A stretch of DNA of 64,000 nucleotides from Tritrichomonas musculus (GCA_039105265.1 JAPFFF010000013.1:1488001-1552000), one strand, 5' to 3'; numbered from the stretch's first letter, positions 34,320 through 45,579 are shown. The notes: generated by a model from the sequence alone, not told the origin. Numbers and translations: made by a program.

Positions 34320-34558
34320 AAAAAAAAAATAAGACATTATTTGAAAAGGCATTCAAATCCTCTCATTTTTTTCAGATGATCGGAAGATAATTGAGAAGAA
34401 AAGGTCAAAATAAAAAATACAAATATCTAAATTTCTTTTAAAAAATATCTTTAAAGTAAAATATTATATTAAAGTATATTTCATTTTTATTATATATTTA
34501 TATTTGATGTAATGTAAAATTGATTTATAATGTTGAAAAAAGTGTTTTCTGCTAAACG

Positions 34559-34563
34559 TCATA
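34559..34563 (+). promoter_or_regulatory. Initiator (Inr) at the start of the 34564 gene
   Basis: TCATA directly joins the ATG at 34564. If the A is the transcription start, the leader is only about three bases, short even for a trichomonad. Confidence 0.4.
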
Positions 34564-35721
34564 ATGTCTGAAAGAAATCCTCAGCAATACTTGGAAATAA
34601 TGAACAGCATCCAAGAAAGTATTGAACAATTCCTTAAAAAAGAAAATTCCGAAGACAATTTTAGTATTCTTGTAAATACATTTGATAAAACGAAAATAAA
34701 TGATAACAAATTTGATCTTTTATCCTTATTGCATTTAATTTCAAAAATTGTGAATAACTCTTATCGATCCCACAACTTTTTCGAAAAAATCGAGCAAATT
34801 TTACAATATTTCCAGTCTGATATCAATAATTATTTTTCAAACTCCCAAATATTCAATATTTTCGAAGGCAACAAAAGAATTCTTTTATTCCTCAATGAAG
34901 AGGGGATATTAACATTTGATGAAAATATAGTTAAAAAAATTACCAAAACCGAAAAATACAGAGATGCGGACTATCCACAGTATTTTCAGCCCGAAATTCA
35001 GCCATTCGTAGAGGAGAAGTGGTTTCCCGAAGAGTTAAATAAAGAGATAGAAGAAGAGCTGCCTGACGATTTCTATGATCAACGAAATAAAGGCCAAAAT
35101 GACGATGAACTATGTGAATTAATTCGAAATGACAAATATGAAGAGTTCAGAAAATACATTAAAGAGCATAAAATGACACTTGATGATACAATTCAGCCAT
35201 CTATTTATGAGACAAATCGTTTTTTGATCAAAAAAATGCTAAGAAAAAGTGGATTGACGATGATTGAATATGCCGCATTTTTTGGATCAATTAAAATACT
35301 TAATTATTTGCGCAAAAAGAAAGTCAAATCAACTGGACCATTGATGCTTTTTGCAATTCATAGTCAAAATGAAGAAATAATTCATTCTCTTGAAGATAAA
35401 CATGGTGAATTTGGAGTTAAAACATACAAGAGGTTCTTTTACGAATCACTCAAATGCCACCACAATGATATTGCAAATTATTTCCTAAGCAAGTTGAATG
35501 GAAATGATAAAAATTCACAAGATACAATCAATCAAAGCCTCAAATATTATAATTTTAAATTTTTGAAGAATGAATTCATCAAAGAATCTTCGTTTTTCTA
35601 TTTGTGCAAGTATGACTATTGTACATTTGTTGATTCTCTTTTGAAAAGCCAAACTCTCGATGTTAACAAAAAAGAAATTTTAAGAAAATTTGCTAATTCA
35701 ATTTTTTTTTCAATATTTTGA
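34564..35721 (+). CDS. DUF3447 ankyrin protein, first open block
   Basis: 385 residues from the ATG at 34564. It has the family landmarks in order: VNNSYRSHNFFEKIEQIL, the DYPQYFQPEIQPF segment, DFYDQRNKGQNDDELCELI, PSIYETNRFLIKK, MIEYAAFFGSIKILNYL and HSQNEEIIHSLED, and ends within the first ankyrin strand (LDVNKKEI). The rest of the ankyrin array follows at 35748-36804. It is closely related to the gene at 23165 and more distantly to the ankyrin part of 8196-11369. Cytoplasmic, protein-binding role expected from ankyrin repeats. Confidence 0.82.
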   Translation: MSERNPQQYLEIMNSIQESIEQFLKKENSEDNFSILVNTFDKTKINDNKFDLLSLLHLISKIVNNSYRSHNFFEKIEQILQYFQSDINNYFSNSQIFNIFEGNKRILLFLNEEGILTFDENIVKKITKTEKYRDADYPQYFQPEIQPFVEEKWFPEELNKEIEEELPDDFYDQRNKGQNDDELCELIRNDKYEEFRKYIKEHKMTLDDTIQPSIYETNRFLIKKMLRKSGLTMIEYAAFFGSIKILNYLRKKKVKSTGPLMLFAIHSQNEEIIHSLEDKHGEFGVKTYKRFFYESLKCHHNDIANYFLSKLNGNDKNSQDTINQSLKYYNFKFLKNEFIKESSFFYLCKYDYCTFVDSLLKSQTLDVNKKEILRKFANSIFFSIF

Positions 35722-35747
35722 AATGAAGTTATTCATTTTATTTTATA

Positions 35748-36804
35748 AGACTGCGCTATTTGCAGCTGTTGAAAAAGAGAATATCGAGATCGTCAAACTT
35801 TTGTTAACGAAAGATAAGCTTGATATTAATATTATTAATAAAGTCCAAAATCATGTATTTCAATGACATTTAAAATCATATATCAATAACATTCAGAATT
35901 TTATATTTCAATATAATTCAATATCATTTATTTCAATTTGATTCAAAATTATATATTTCATGGAATTCAAAATCATATGTTTTAATTATATTCAAAAATC
36001 AAATAATTCAATTGGATTCAAAATCATATAATTCAATACCATTCAAAATTATATAATTCAATTGGATTCAAAATCATATACTTCAATACCATTCACAATT
36101 TTATATTTTAATTCCATTCAAAATTATATATTTCTATGAAATCTAAAATCATACATTTTAATATCATTCAAAATTATATATATCAATAACATTCAAAATC
36201 ATATATTTGAATGAAGTTATTTCAGTATTTTATAAGACAGCATTATTTGTTGCAGTTGAAAAAGAGAATACTGAAATCGTTAAGCTTTTATTAACAAAAG
36301 AAGATATTGATGTGAATATTCTTAATATTTGTCATACACTTTTTTATTTAATTCAAAATGATATGTTTCAATTACATTCAAAATAATTTATTTCAATCAC
36401 ATTTAAAATCATATATATCAATATCATTCAAAATCAAATATTTCAATAAAATTTAATATCATACATTTTAAATAGCATTCAAAAACATATATTTCAATAT
36501 CATTTAAAGTCATATTTTTCAATAATATTTAAAATCATTTATTTCAATCGAATTTAAAATCATTTATTTCAATAGCATTCAAAATTATATATTTCAATCG
36601 AATTCCAAATCATTTATTTGAATGGAATTATTCCAATATTTTTATAAAACAGCCTTACACTGTGCAGTTGAAAATGATGATATTGAAATTGTAAAGCTTT
36701 TATTGGAAAAGAAAAATATTGACATTAATGCAATAGATACTATATGTAAAAAGCCAATTGAATATTCACAAAGTGAAGAAGTCAAGCAATTACTTTTGTG
36801 CTGA
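35748..36804 (+). other. Three single ankyrin repeats, the last with the natural gene end
   Basis: Units at about 35748-35839, 36235-36329 and 36646-36804. The first two read TALFAAVEKENIEIVKLLL-type repeats ending DIN or DVN. The third runs without a break through DINAIDTICKKPIEYS to QLLLC and a stop, the usual end of these proteins. That a correct terminal repeat survives supports one gene made of the 34564 block plus these units. Confidence 0.75.
35840..36234. repeat. 25-bp minisatellite spacer
   Basis: About 15 degenerate copies of ATTCAAAATTATATATTTCA-type units with period near 25, filling the spacer between two ankyrin repeats. A second block of the same kind lies at 36345-36630. Confidence 0.75.
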
Positions 36805-37048
36805 TTTTAATTTCTCATTATAATTAATTAAAATTAATTAATTGAATTATATATTTTTATTTTTTATTTATATGATTTTTGAAAAAAGTTCTAAACGGCT
36901 TCTCAACGGTTGTACCAAAATTTGAGAGCAATTCAAAAGTTTACATTTTTTCTACTTTTAAATATTTTATAACTTTTACAACCGCTTATTCCTATTCAAA
37001 ATATTTATAATAGGAATAAGTTATTGTACCAAGTTTTTTTATTTCTTA

Positions 37049-38782
37049 TACAGTTATGTATAAAATATTGAAGCAGTATAAAAAGTTGAAGCACTTTTTT
37101 AAAAAATTTTCAAAATTTTTTTTCAAAAATCAATTTTTTTCTCATCATATATTAAAGTTATCCAAAAGTAAAATATACCAAAATGCTAAGCGTTTAATAC
37201 TTTTTATAAATAACTATGACATTTTTATATTAGACTAAAGTCAGAGAATTTTTCGAATGAAGAAGAAGAGAAAATATAATGCATTTTATTAGTAGCACTG
37301 TGCATTATTTCAAAATTAAATTGGATATATCGATTCTATATATGCTACCACATAATAAATAAAAATAAAACTATAGCCATTATTATTAACATTTATGATA
37401 AAAATAGAAATTTATTTTTTTTTTAAGGCCGTTTAAATTTTATGAAAATTTAAAATTGTTGAAAGTCTTGTTTTGAAGAGTAATTTAGTTAATTAGTTTT
37501 TCACTGAAATAAAACATTCTGATAACTAAGTTAAGATTATATCAAACCTTGATCATATTCATTATTTATTAATTTATATTTATAAAATAATCAATAAATG
37601 AATATGATGAAAAATTTAATTATTTACAACAAATATATCATTTTTGTGTTACGATAAACGTGAGAATATAATTAGCATATGTCACAAATATATTACCCTA
37701 ATTATTACATTTTGAATCTAATTATATCTTTAGATGAGTCGGATTTGATGACAAATAAGGGAAATTGACAAAATGAAATAAAAATTCATTTTCAAGTAAA
37801 AAAAAACTCATTTAATAGGATTATATCATTATTTATTGATTTAAAAGTATTGTAATTTATATAATATTCATTTATTAGTTAAAATGAATTATCAATTCGG
37901 ATCATTTACATATTGTGAATTTACATAAAAAAAACCTAAATGTACAATAAAAATAATCATACAAAGCCTAAATTAATATCAGATAGCAACTATTAAATCC
38001 TTTGATACTATAAGATCAAAAAAAAAAAAAATATAGAAATTCTTTTTTTAATACACCATATTCGTTTATAAATCACAGACGTTTATTTTATCGATTTCAA
38101 GAATACGATTGTATCTTGGTACGTAATTCATATACAACATGTTTTATTCATTTATAACGTGTGATTTATAGATTTAATTATTTTTTTATTGAATTATAAA
38201 AGTGTAATGATTGAAAAAGAAGATATTTACATTTCTAATTTTGAAATAAGCATTCTGCTTAAAAAAAGCAAAATAGAATAGGGGATTCTTGTAGTAATGA
38301 TCTTCATGAATATATATAGAAACATTTATTTAAGTTAAATCCAACTAGAAATCATTTTTATCAGACTTTCAACAATTTTAAATTTTCATAAAATTTAAAC
38401 GGCCTTAAAAAAAAAATAAATTTCTATTTTTATCATAAATGTTAATAATAATGGCTATAGTTTTATTTTTATTTATTATGTGGTAGCATATATAGAATCG
38501 ATATATCCAATTTAATTTTGAAATAATGCACAGTGCTACTAATAAAATGCATTATATTTTCTCTTCTTCTTCATTCGAAAAATTCTCTGACTTTAGTCTA
38601 ATATAAAAATGTCATAGTTATTTATAAAAAGTATTAAACGCTTAGCATTTTGGTATATTTTACTTTTGGATAACTTTAATATATGATGAGAAAAAAATTG
38701 ATTTTTGAAAAAAAATTTTGAAAATTTTTTAAAAAAGTGCTTCAACTTTTTATACTGCTTCAATATTTTATATATAACTGTA
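37049..38782. mobile_element. Foldback element with 420-bp inverted arms (Tc1/mariner-like ends)
   Basis: Arms 37049-37467 and 38363-38782 are nearly identical inverted copies. The outer ends read TACAGTTAT, that is TA followed by CAGT, the pattern of many Tc1-type elements. The 895-bp centre has no coding frame. Each arm holds the same 60-codon frame as a by-product of the duplication. No transposase is present, so it is non-autonomous or a recent palindromic duplication. Confidence 0.75.
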
Positions 38783-39611
38783 ATAGAATAGTTGTGTATT
38801 GATATAATGTGTGCATGCATCATGTTTAAACTTGTTAAATAGAGTTATTTCGCATATTTCTTGGTCACCTTATTATGGCAATACAAATTAAAAAATGATT
38901 GATTAATTTTAGAAGATTTTACCTTTGAAATCGTTTTTTTTTTTTTTTTATTTTTATTTTATTTTATTTCAAAAAATATATATAAGAAAAGATTTGGCCT
39001 TGATATCTCAAAAAATTGATACGACCACCAAGAACTAGTTTATTTGTATATTTCTTTAGACAGGCTTTATTTCCATGATTATCCGATGTTATCTTTTTTA
39101 GTGGATAGTTTTCTTTATTCTTCTATTCTTTTGTTCCACATATAAAAAAAAAAAAAAAAAAAATCGGATTTGCCCATAATCGGCTTGCCAGCAGCAGTTA
39201 AGGTCAAAATTGGCCTTATATAGTAATTCAGATAAAAGCTTGATACTCATACATTTTTTTAAGAATTTCTTAATGTGTATACAATCACAGAAGTTTTATA
39301 CACCAAGCATAGCCCTAACTATTTGTTAGCTTTATTGTTATTTAAATTATTTAATATTTTTGTGTATTTATTAAAAATACTATAATAATGAAATGTGTTA
39401 TATATTTTATATTACTTATTACAACTATATATCCTTTTAAATTCTTCATTCATAATAAAATCTACTTGAATTAATAAGAAGTCAGAAACAAATATGCTTT
39501 CAATAATTTGAATCATTTTTAATCGTTAATTCTAAATTAGAATAATTATAACTTTTTAAGAGGCTATTTGGCAATATCGTGAAAATTTTCTAGTTTGCCA
39601 TATTAATTAAC
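38783..39611. other. Intergenic, A+T-rich
   Basis: Poly-T and poly-A runs (38935, 39147) and no recognised gene. It should hold the promoter of the gene at 39612. Confidence 0.5.
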
Positions 39612-41180
39612 ATGTCTCAAGACCAAGTTTTTGATGATGAAGAAGAAATAACTTACAACTTTAATGAAGAAATAATTGAAGAAGACCTTAACGATGTAGT
39701 AAGAGTCCAACTATCTTCAAACACAATCGTCATCGACTATTATCAATTATTGAAATGGTCTAAACTTATAAAAAATTATTATCAAAAAGATACAATTAAT
39801 CAATATTTATCCAATGATATTCAGAAACACCAACAAAAATTTAATATTGACGAAAAAAATATAGTCTCTTTTTTTAATTGCATTAAGAACGAAAAAGTTC
39901 AAATAAAAAAAAGCCAGTATTGTGATTTTTTGAAGCTCTCGAAAATATTAATAGTTCCAGTTTTTTCAAAATTGCTTCGGAAGTACTCACAAAGTCATAT
40001 AAATGACATTGATTTTATAATAAATGTATTAACCGACCAATTATCTTCTCAAAATGTTGATGAATTTTATATTGATGAAATTTCTCCTGAAATGGAAGAA
40101 TGCTTGAGTGCTAATATTAATCGATGTCTCATGTCCTTAAAATTTGGACAATTACCAATTCAAATTGTTCATAGAATAATTGAGAAAGGATGTGACCAAA
40201 TATCACCTGAAAAATTATTTGAATTCATTAAAAGTTCATATGACGAAAGATTTATATTGCTTCCTTTTTTAAATATTCGCGATCTTTCCAAAGAAAATTT
40301 CAATGAATTATATGACAACCTTTACAATAGTCAGAATTCGATGTCAAAAAAATATTTTGACTATTTGACATTTGACTTACCATATTTAAAGGAGATTAAA
40401 AATGAGAATGAACATCTTAAAAATCAGTTGAATATGAAAGAAGGAGAGATACACGAATTACAGACACAAATATTAGAACAAACCAGTCTGAATGAAGCAA
40501 GGATAAGTGAATTTCAGTCAACGCACGACCAAATTCTTTCTGAAAAAGAAAGTCAAATAAGTATTTCAGAACAAAAAGTAAGAGAATTACAAGCACAAAT
40601 GCTAGAACAAAACAATCAGAATGAATCAAGGATAAGTAAATTGCAGTCAACACACGACCAAATTCTTTCTGAAAAAGAAAGTCAAATAAGTATTTTAGAA
40701 CAAAAAGTAAGAGAATTACAAGCACAAATGCTAGAACAAAACAGTCAGAATGAATCAAGGATAAGTGAATTTCAGTCAACACACGACCAAATTCTTTCTG
40801 AAAAAGAAAGTCAAATAAGTATTTTAGAACAAAAAGTAAGAGAATTACAAGCACAAATGCTAGAACAAAACAGTCAGAATGAAGCAAGGATAAGTAAATT
40901 GCAGTCAACACACGGCCAAATTCTTTCTGAAAAAGAAAGTCAAATAAGTATTTTGGAGCAAAAAGGACAAAAAATTAATGATGAAATAAGCAAAATTATT
41001 AAAGTCATTAGCGATTTGATTAGCGCGGCAGATGTTGAACAAGATAAAAGGCCAAATTTAAAAAAAATTATTTTACCAATTGCTGCAAAATTAGGTAATT
41101 CTGATGTTGTTAAACGATTAAGTACAATTAACAAAATTGATGTTAATTCTAAATACATTCTATATCATTTTTTGATATAA
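39612..41180 (+). CDS. BTB-like / coiled-coil / ankyrin protein, first open block
   Basis: 522 residues. Residues 1-130 resemble the BTB-like N-terminus of trichomonad adaptor proteins (VVRVQLSSNTIVIDYYQLL), followed by a helical BACK-like part to about 260. From about 265 to 465 a long coiled coil contains four near-identical 43-residue units (LQSTHDQILSEKESQIS). The end (ILPIAAKLGNSDVVKRL to KIDVNSKY) is the first ankyrin repeat, after which the frame closes. More ankyrin units follow at 41228-41741. The coiled coil suggests self-association. The stop overlaps TAAA. Domain order parallels the broken locus at 2737-7610. Confidence 0.8.
   Translation: MSQDQVFDDEEEITYNFNEEIIEEDLNDVVRVQLSSNTIVIDYYQLLKWSKLIKNYYQKDTINQYLSNDIQKHQQKFNIDEKNIVSFFNCIKNEKVQIKKSQYCDFLKLSKILIVPVFSKLLRKYSQSHINDIDFIINVLTDQLSSQNVDEFYIDEISPEMEECLSANINRCLMSLKFGQLPIQIVHRIIEKGCDQISPEKLFEFIKSSYDERFILLPFLNIRDLSKENFNELYDNLYNSQNSMSKKYFDYLTFDLPYLKEIKNENEHLKNQLNMKEGEIHELQTQILEQTSLNEARISEFQSTHDQILSEKESQISISEQKVRELQAQMLEQNNQNESRISKLQSTHDQILSEKESQISILEQKVRELQAQMLEQNSQNESRISEFQSTHDQILSEKESQISILEQKVRELQAQMLEQNSQNEARISKLQSTHGQILSEKESQISILEQKGQKINDEISKIIKVISDLISAADVEQDKRPNLKKIILPIAAKLGNSDVVKRLSTINKIDVNSKYILYHFLI
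40478..40965 (+). repeat. 129-bp in-frame tandem repeat (coiled coil), about 3.8 copies
   Basis: Successive copies differ by only a few bases, including Q/L and N/S changes, and keep the frame (43 codons). The near identity implies recent expansion and probable length variation. Confidence 0.88.
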
Positions 41181-41227
41181 AATTTTATATCAGCTTCATT
41201 TCACGGAGTTTTGTTCTTTTTTGCATG

Positions 41228-41741
41228 ATTCAGCATTACAAATTGCCGCAGAAAACAATTATATTGATATGGTTCGAATATTATCACAAAATTCAAAATG
41301 TGATGTAAATATTGGGCAAATTTTTATTAATTAATTCATGGAGTTTTATTCAAGTATTCGTATGGAATTTTTAAGCAATCATTTAGATTTAATTTCAAAC
41401 TCTTTTTTTCATTTTATTATAAATCTACTGTTTAAATATATTTATTCAAAACATTATAATTAAATGGAGCTGTTCAAAACATTATTTTTAAATGTCGTTT
41501 TAACATTTTGCTAACAGAACTCCATTACATACTGCATCAGAAAAAGGTTATCTAGAAATTGTTCAAATTTTATTAGAAAATAAAAATATCAATGTTGACA
41601 TCAAAGATAGAATTTCATATCATTCTTATAACGTTTTGTCGATTATTTTCATGATTTTTATTCTCTTATTTTTAATGAAAAAAACCAATTGACTTGGCAA
41701 CTAATGATCAGATTAGATCATTGCTTGCGAATCATCATTAA
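41228..41741 (+). other. Three ankyrin pieces with the natural gene end
   Basis: Units at about 41228-41312 (SALQIAAENNYIDMVRIL), 41517-41610 (TPLHTASEKGYLEIVQILL) and 41679-41741 (KKPIDLATNDQIRSLL and a stop). The spacer before the last piece is only about 70 bases and cuts the repeat at the same loop as elsewhere. The correct ending fits a continuation of the 39612 gene. Confidence 0.7.
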
Positions 41742-41841
41742 ATAAACAATAATACTAATGTAATATTATATACTTTTTTTTTCTTAATGAATGCAAAGGT
41801 TTATCAAATTATATTTTTTACATACTTGATATAATTTTAAA

Positions 41842-42021
41842 TTATCTTTGACTTTGTTGAAAATTTTTTTGATTTTTTAACCATTCTTCGTATTTTCTGC
41901 TTTTACAAAGATATATTTTTTGGTCATTAAAAGCAGGAACTTCATTTTTCTGACTTTTCTTTTTAATAAAGTTATCAAACTTAGTTTTTTTTTTTTGGGA
42001 ATAAGAATTTAGTCTTGATTT
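41842..42021 (-). CDS. Hypothetical C-terminal fragment
   Basis: About 60 codons, Lys-rich, with KKKTKFDNFIKKKSQKNE and KIYLCKSRKYEEWLKN, ending SQR. No ATG and no recognised domain. It reads toward the ankyrin locus and may be a gene relic. Confidence 0.3.
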   Translation of the reverse strand, partial: KSRLNSYSQKKKTKFDNFIKKKSQKNEVPAFNDQKIYLCKSRKYEEWLKNQKNFQQSQR

Positions 42022-42686
42022 TCCAATGAATTAGATGTAAATAGTAAAGGAATGTTTTGAAAAAGTAAAAAATTATTACTTTCTACGAATTCTTAGCCAG
42101 AAATAATAGTTATTGAGAATATATCTTATTTCCTTTTTTTTAAAAAACTTACTTTAATGCAGATATTTGTGAATTCAAAGGATGATATAAAAATATATAT
42201 TTAATGCGAAGATTTTTGATGCCAAATGCATATCTTCCGCTCTTCAGAAAAAGTTTATAATGTTCATAATAATTGTGAGTTGTCTCAAAAAGTTCGCTCT
42301 TCAGAAAAAGTACATAATTTTTTTTTTGAAAGAGCATAGAAAGTGATACATATTTTTGAGAGCATAATTGTCCATTAAATAATTCATTGGAAGATATTCA
42401 AAAAGTAGAAACGATAAGCATTTTGATTAATGTGGCGCCATTTTTTAAAATGAACTCTAAGGCTCAGATTTTGAACTTCTTCTGCAGGGATGTTCTCAGT
42501 CTATATTTTGGAGGTTTAGCTTGTGATTTCCTAAGAAATATAGATTTAGAAATGGTGAACATTTTTTTGCAAGCAAGCTCATATTTTTAGGCCTCAGGTT
42601 TTCAGCTTCAATTTTATAATCGCGATAAAAGTTTTACAATATTAAAATTTTAAAAAAAGAAATAAAATGATTTTGTGATATCAACT
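42022..42686. other. Intergenic, no clear gene
   Basis: Contains a local duplication of CGCTCTTCAGAAAAAGT (near 42238 and 42295) and short frames without recognisable content. Confidence 0.4.
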
Positions 42687-43253
42687 TACACCTGTTTCAC
42701 TTTTGTAACGGAAAATTCCACTTTCGTGACGGATATTTTCACTTTCGTAACGGAAATTTTCACTTTTGTTACGGAAAATATGAAATTTTCATGAATATAT
42801 GATCATTGTTATAAAAATTTGTGATTTTAAAGTTAACATCTTTTATTTAATAAAAAATGATTATTCATTCAGAAAAAATTCATCAACAAAAATATGCAAT
42901 ATATAATAATCTCTTCTTTAAAAAAATTTTATTTAAATAGCAAATTTATATAATTTATTTAATAAAATATACATATATATGAAGAATTAGTGATTTTTAA
43001 AACGAAAAATATTATTTATTATTTGATCAATCATAAAAAAAAAAATTCCATAAAAAATGAAATCTATGGCAATATTAGTTGTTATTATACTAAAATTCAT
43101 AAAAATATTTGAAATGCTTTAAATTTTCTTACGTTTTTGTATTTTCCGTTACGAAAATGAAAATTTCCGTTACGAAAGTGAAAATTTCCGTAACAAATAT
43201 GAAAATTTCGGTTACGAAAGTGGATTTTTCCGTTACAAAAGTGAAACAGGTGT
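42687..43253. mobile_element. MITE-like inverted-repeat element whose arms are tandem 21-bp units
   Basis: The left arm (about 42687-42790) and right arm (about 43130-43253) are inverted copies beginning CACCTGTTTCACTTTTGTAA, each next to TA. Inside each arm a 21-22 bp unit, CACTTTCGTAACGGAAATTTT, repeats four to five times. The centre (about 340 bp) is non-coding. TA ends suggest a Tc1/mariner-related or similar non-autonomous element. Confidence 0.7.
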
Positions 43254-44002
43254 ATATAAAAAAAAAAAATTTTTTTTAACACGTCAACAACAATCTAACC
43301 ATTCTTTTTATTTTCAATAAAAAAAAATTGAAAAGAAGTTTTGAAAAAAACAAAATAGAGTTTGAGGTTCTCCTTCCCTAAAAAAATGTAAATTATTCAA
43401 TATTGAATTAACTCATAGAATATTTAATTCAATAGAGCATTTTTCGGAAAAAGTTTTGGTGAAAAATAAAAATATTTGGCCTCAACGATTAAATCTTATT
43501 TTATTCAAAATTTTATTGAATCTTTAATTCTATGATTTCTATCTGTAAAAAAACAAAATCGGTAAGATTTCATAAATATATTTTTATTCAATCATTTGAA
43601 ATATATATCTATATAAATTTTATATTTTAATTCATTTTTAAAAACGATATTTATGTATATTTTATTTGTGAAATCTCATTGAATTTAATCTTATGAATTT
43701 GAAAGGAGAACCTTGAAAGCCATTTCTTTCTATAAATTAATTAAGATATTTGCTATAAAAATAAAATGAAAAATAATATTTCCAATCACTATTATAATCA
43801 AAGAATTCATTTATATCATAAATTGATGGTTTATTATGTTTTTCATTTTAGAGCACTTAATTAAATTGATAATGAAACGATCATTTTTTTGAGAAACATA
43901 TCAAAATATTTCAATTTATGTGATCAAATTTTTTTGAATTAATTTTTTATGTTTTTGTGATAATTTCCTGAAAAAAAATTAGATAACCTTCAAAAGACAT
44001 AA
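43254..44002. other. Intergenic, A+T-rich
   Basis: No gene or repeat recognised; long A/T tracts only. Confidence 0.5.
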
Positions 44003-44676
44003 ATGTTCAAAATCCCACGAGATGTTGACAAACTTCAATTTTTAAAAGATATTTTCGCATCTAATCAATACAAACTTGTTGATACTTATGTAATAGATGA
44101 TGGTAAGGAACATCCTTTTGCAATCATTGTGCCTACTGTATGGTTTGTAATTACATTGAAGGCAAACCATTTGCACAAAAGTTAAATGAACTTGGAATAT
44201 CATGTTTCATTTTGTATTACCGTGTTAAAAGCAAAGCGCATTTTCCTGCACCAATGGATGATCTTGCGCATGCTGTTGAAGAAGTGTTTCAACAATCTGA
44301 TAAATATCACATTGATAAAACAAATTTCTCAATTTGGGGAAGTTCAGCAGGTGGTCATCTTGCTGCCTCATTTGGTACAGATACGATGGGGTATAAAAAA
44401 TATAATCTTCCTAAGCCAAACGCAATTGTTCTGGCATATCCAGTCATTACAATGGATCCAGCATTTACACATAAAATGAGTCACGATAGTCTTCTTGGTG
44501 AAAATGCAGCAAAAGAAGATGAGGATATGGCAAGCATCGAGAAAAATGTAACAAGCGAGTATCCACCGACATTTGTTTGGTGTGGTGAAAGCGGTTGATT
44601 TTTGGATGGAACAGGAACTTTCGCTGAAGGCTGGATTAATAAAGCGGTTGATTTTTGGATGAAACAAAAAAAATGA
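44003..44676 (+). pseudogene. Alpha/beta hydrolase (acetyl-esterase type), decayed
   Basis: Begins at ATG 44003 (MFKIPRDVDKLQFL), moves to another frame near 44140 (MVCNYIEGKPFAQKLNELG) and shows the nucleophile elbow GSSAGG in WGSSAGGHLAASFGT plus WCGES near the acid position. The oxyanion segment (usually HGGG or PGGGY) is missing exactly where the frame changes. The 3' end is disturbed around two copies of AAGCGGTTGATTTTTGGATG (44589 and 44642), and the part that should carry the catalytic His is lost, though the typical end AEGWINKAVDFW remains. Such enzymes split short-chain esters, for instance on sugars or lipids. This copy cannot be active. Confidence 0.75.
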
Positions 44677-44765
44677 TTTAATAAAAAACAATTTTTTATT
44701 GAAAGATGTGTTTTTCCAAGCAAATCACAAATTTAATTAAACATAATTCATATAACAAGCATGAA

Positions 44766-44808
44766 ACCGACGTAGTCTAATGGTTAAAACGTGGGGCCTT
44801 CATCTCCT
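44766..44808 (+). pseudogene. 5' half of a tRNA-Glu (TTC)-like gene
   Basis: ACCGACG-TA-GTCT-AATGGTTA-AAAC then an anticodon arm TGGGG-CCTTCAT-CTCC gives anticodon TTC. Sequence after the anticodon stem has no T arm or 3' acceptor strand. It is a truncated tRNA or a tRNA-derived head of a short repeat. Confidence 0.5.
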
Positions 44809-45579
44809 ATAAAAAATGAAAGTTCCTTCAGCGAAATTTCATATGAATATTGTTTTCTATGAAACAAAACAAATTGTTATATTTATTATCGAAATTGGCG
44901 TTTAAATAACAAATTGTTATATTATGAAAATGAAAATAAAATTAAAAAAAATTAAATAACCAATTTCGATAATAAATATAACAATTTGTTATTTAAACGC
45001 CAATATACGATAATAAATATATTATTATTGAACCATTAGAAATATGGAATTCAATATTATAGCGAAAATAAACCAAAAATCATTGGTGGTTGCTCAATAG
45101 TATAAATTATTCATATTTCAATCAATGAAAAAAGTTACTATATAATTTTTTTTATTATTTGTTCACAGCTTCCATAAATTTAATTAATCTCAAAAATCTT
45201 TTTAGGAATATCCTATAAGTTGTATAATTATTGGATGATTAACGCACGTTATGACTCCTACTTTTCGATTTGCCCACTGTAAACAGAAAATTTATTCATA
45301 TTATTATATTAGTTAATGTTTCAATGAGTTTATTCAAAAATTGAAACTAAAAAGATTAAGAAAAATATAAATTGATACTTTTTTGTTTTTATTACTAAGA
45401 TATTATTATTATTTGAAAAATTTTGTATAATTTAAACGATTAACATTTGAGATAAAATTCAATTGCATAAAATTTTTAACTCAAAAAATAATTTTAATTT
45501 GAGATGATTCGAATTGTTTTTTATTGTGAAAGTATTCAAATTGGAACATTAACTATTCCATCTCTAAAAAATAATCAAA
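44809..45579. other. Intergenic with inverted repeats
   Basis: Holds the interlocking inverted repeats at 44868-45001; the rest is A/T-rich, ending in the upstream region of the transporter gene. Confidence 0.5.
44868..45001. repeat. Two interlocking inverted repeats
   Basis: 31 bp at 44868-44898 recurs inverted at 44960-44990, and 27 bp at 44897-44923 recurs inverted at 44975-45001. AACAAATTGTTATATT belongs to both pairs, so two different hairpins compete for the same bases. Confidence 0.8.

Noticed and set aside
37056-37238. 60-codon frame, repeated at 38593-38823
   Set aside because: It appears twice only because it lies in the inverted arms; Lys/Phe-rich A/T translation without domain.
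40417-40911. Minus-strand 164-codon hydrophobic frame
   Set aside because: Antisense of the coiled-coil repeat; its regularity comes from the 129-bp repeat.
42387-42590. 67-codon frame without ATG
   Set aside because: No start codon and no recognisable family.
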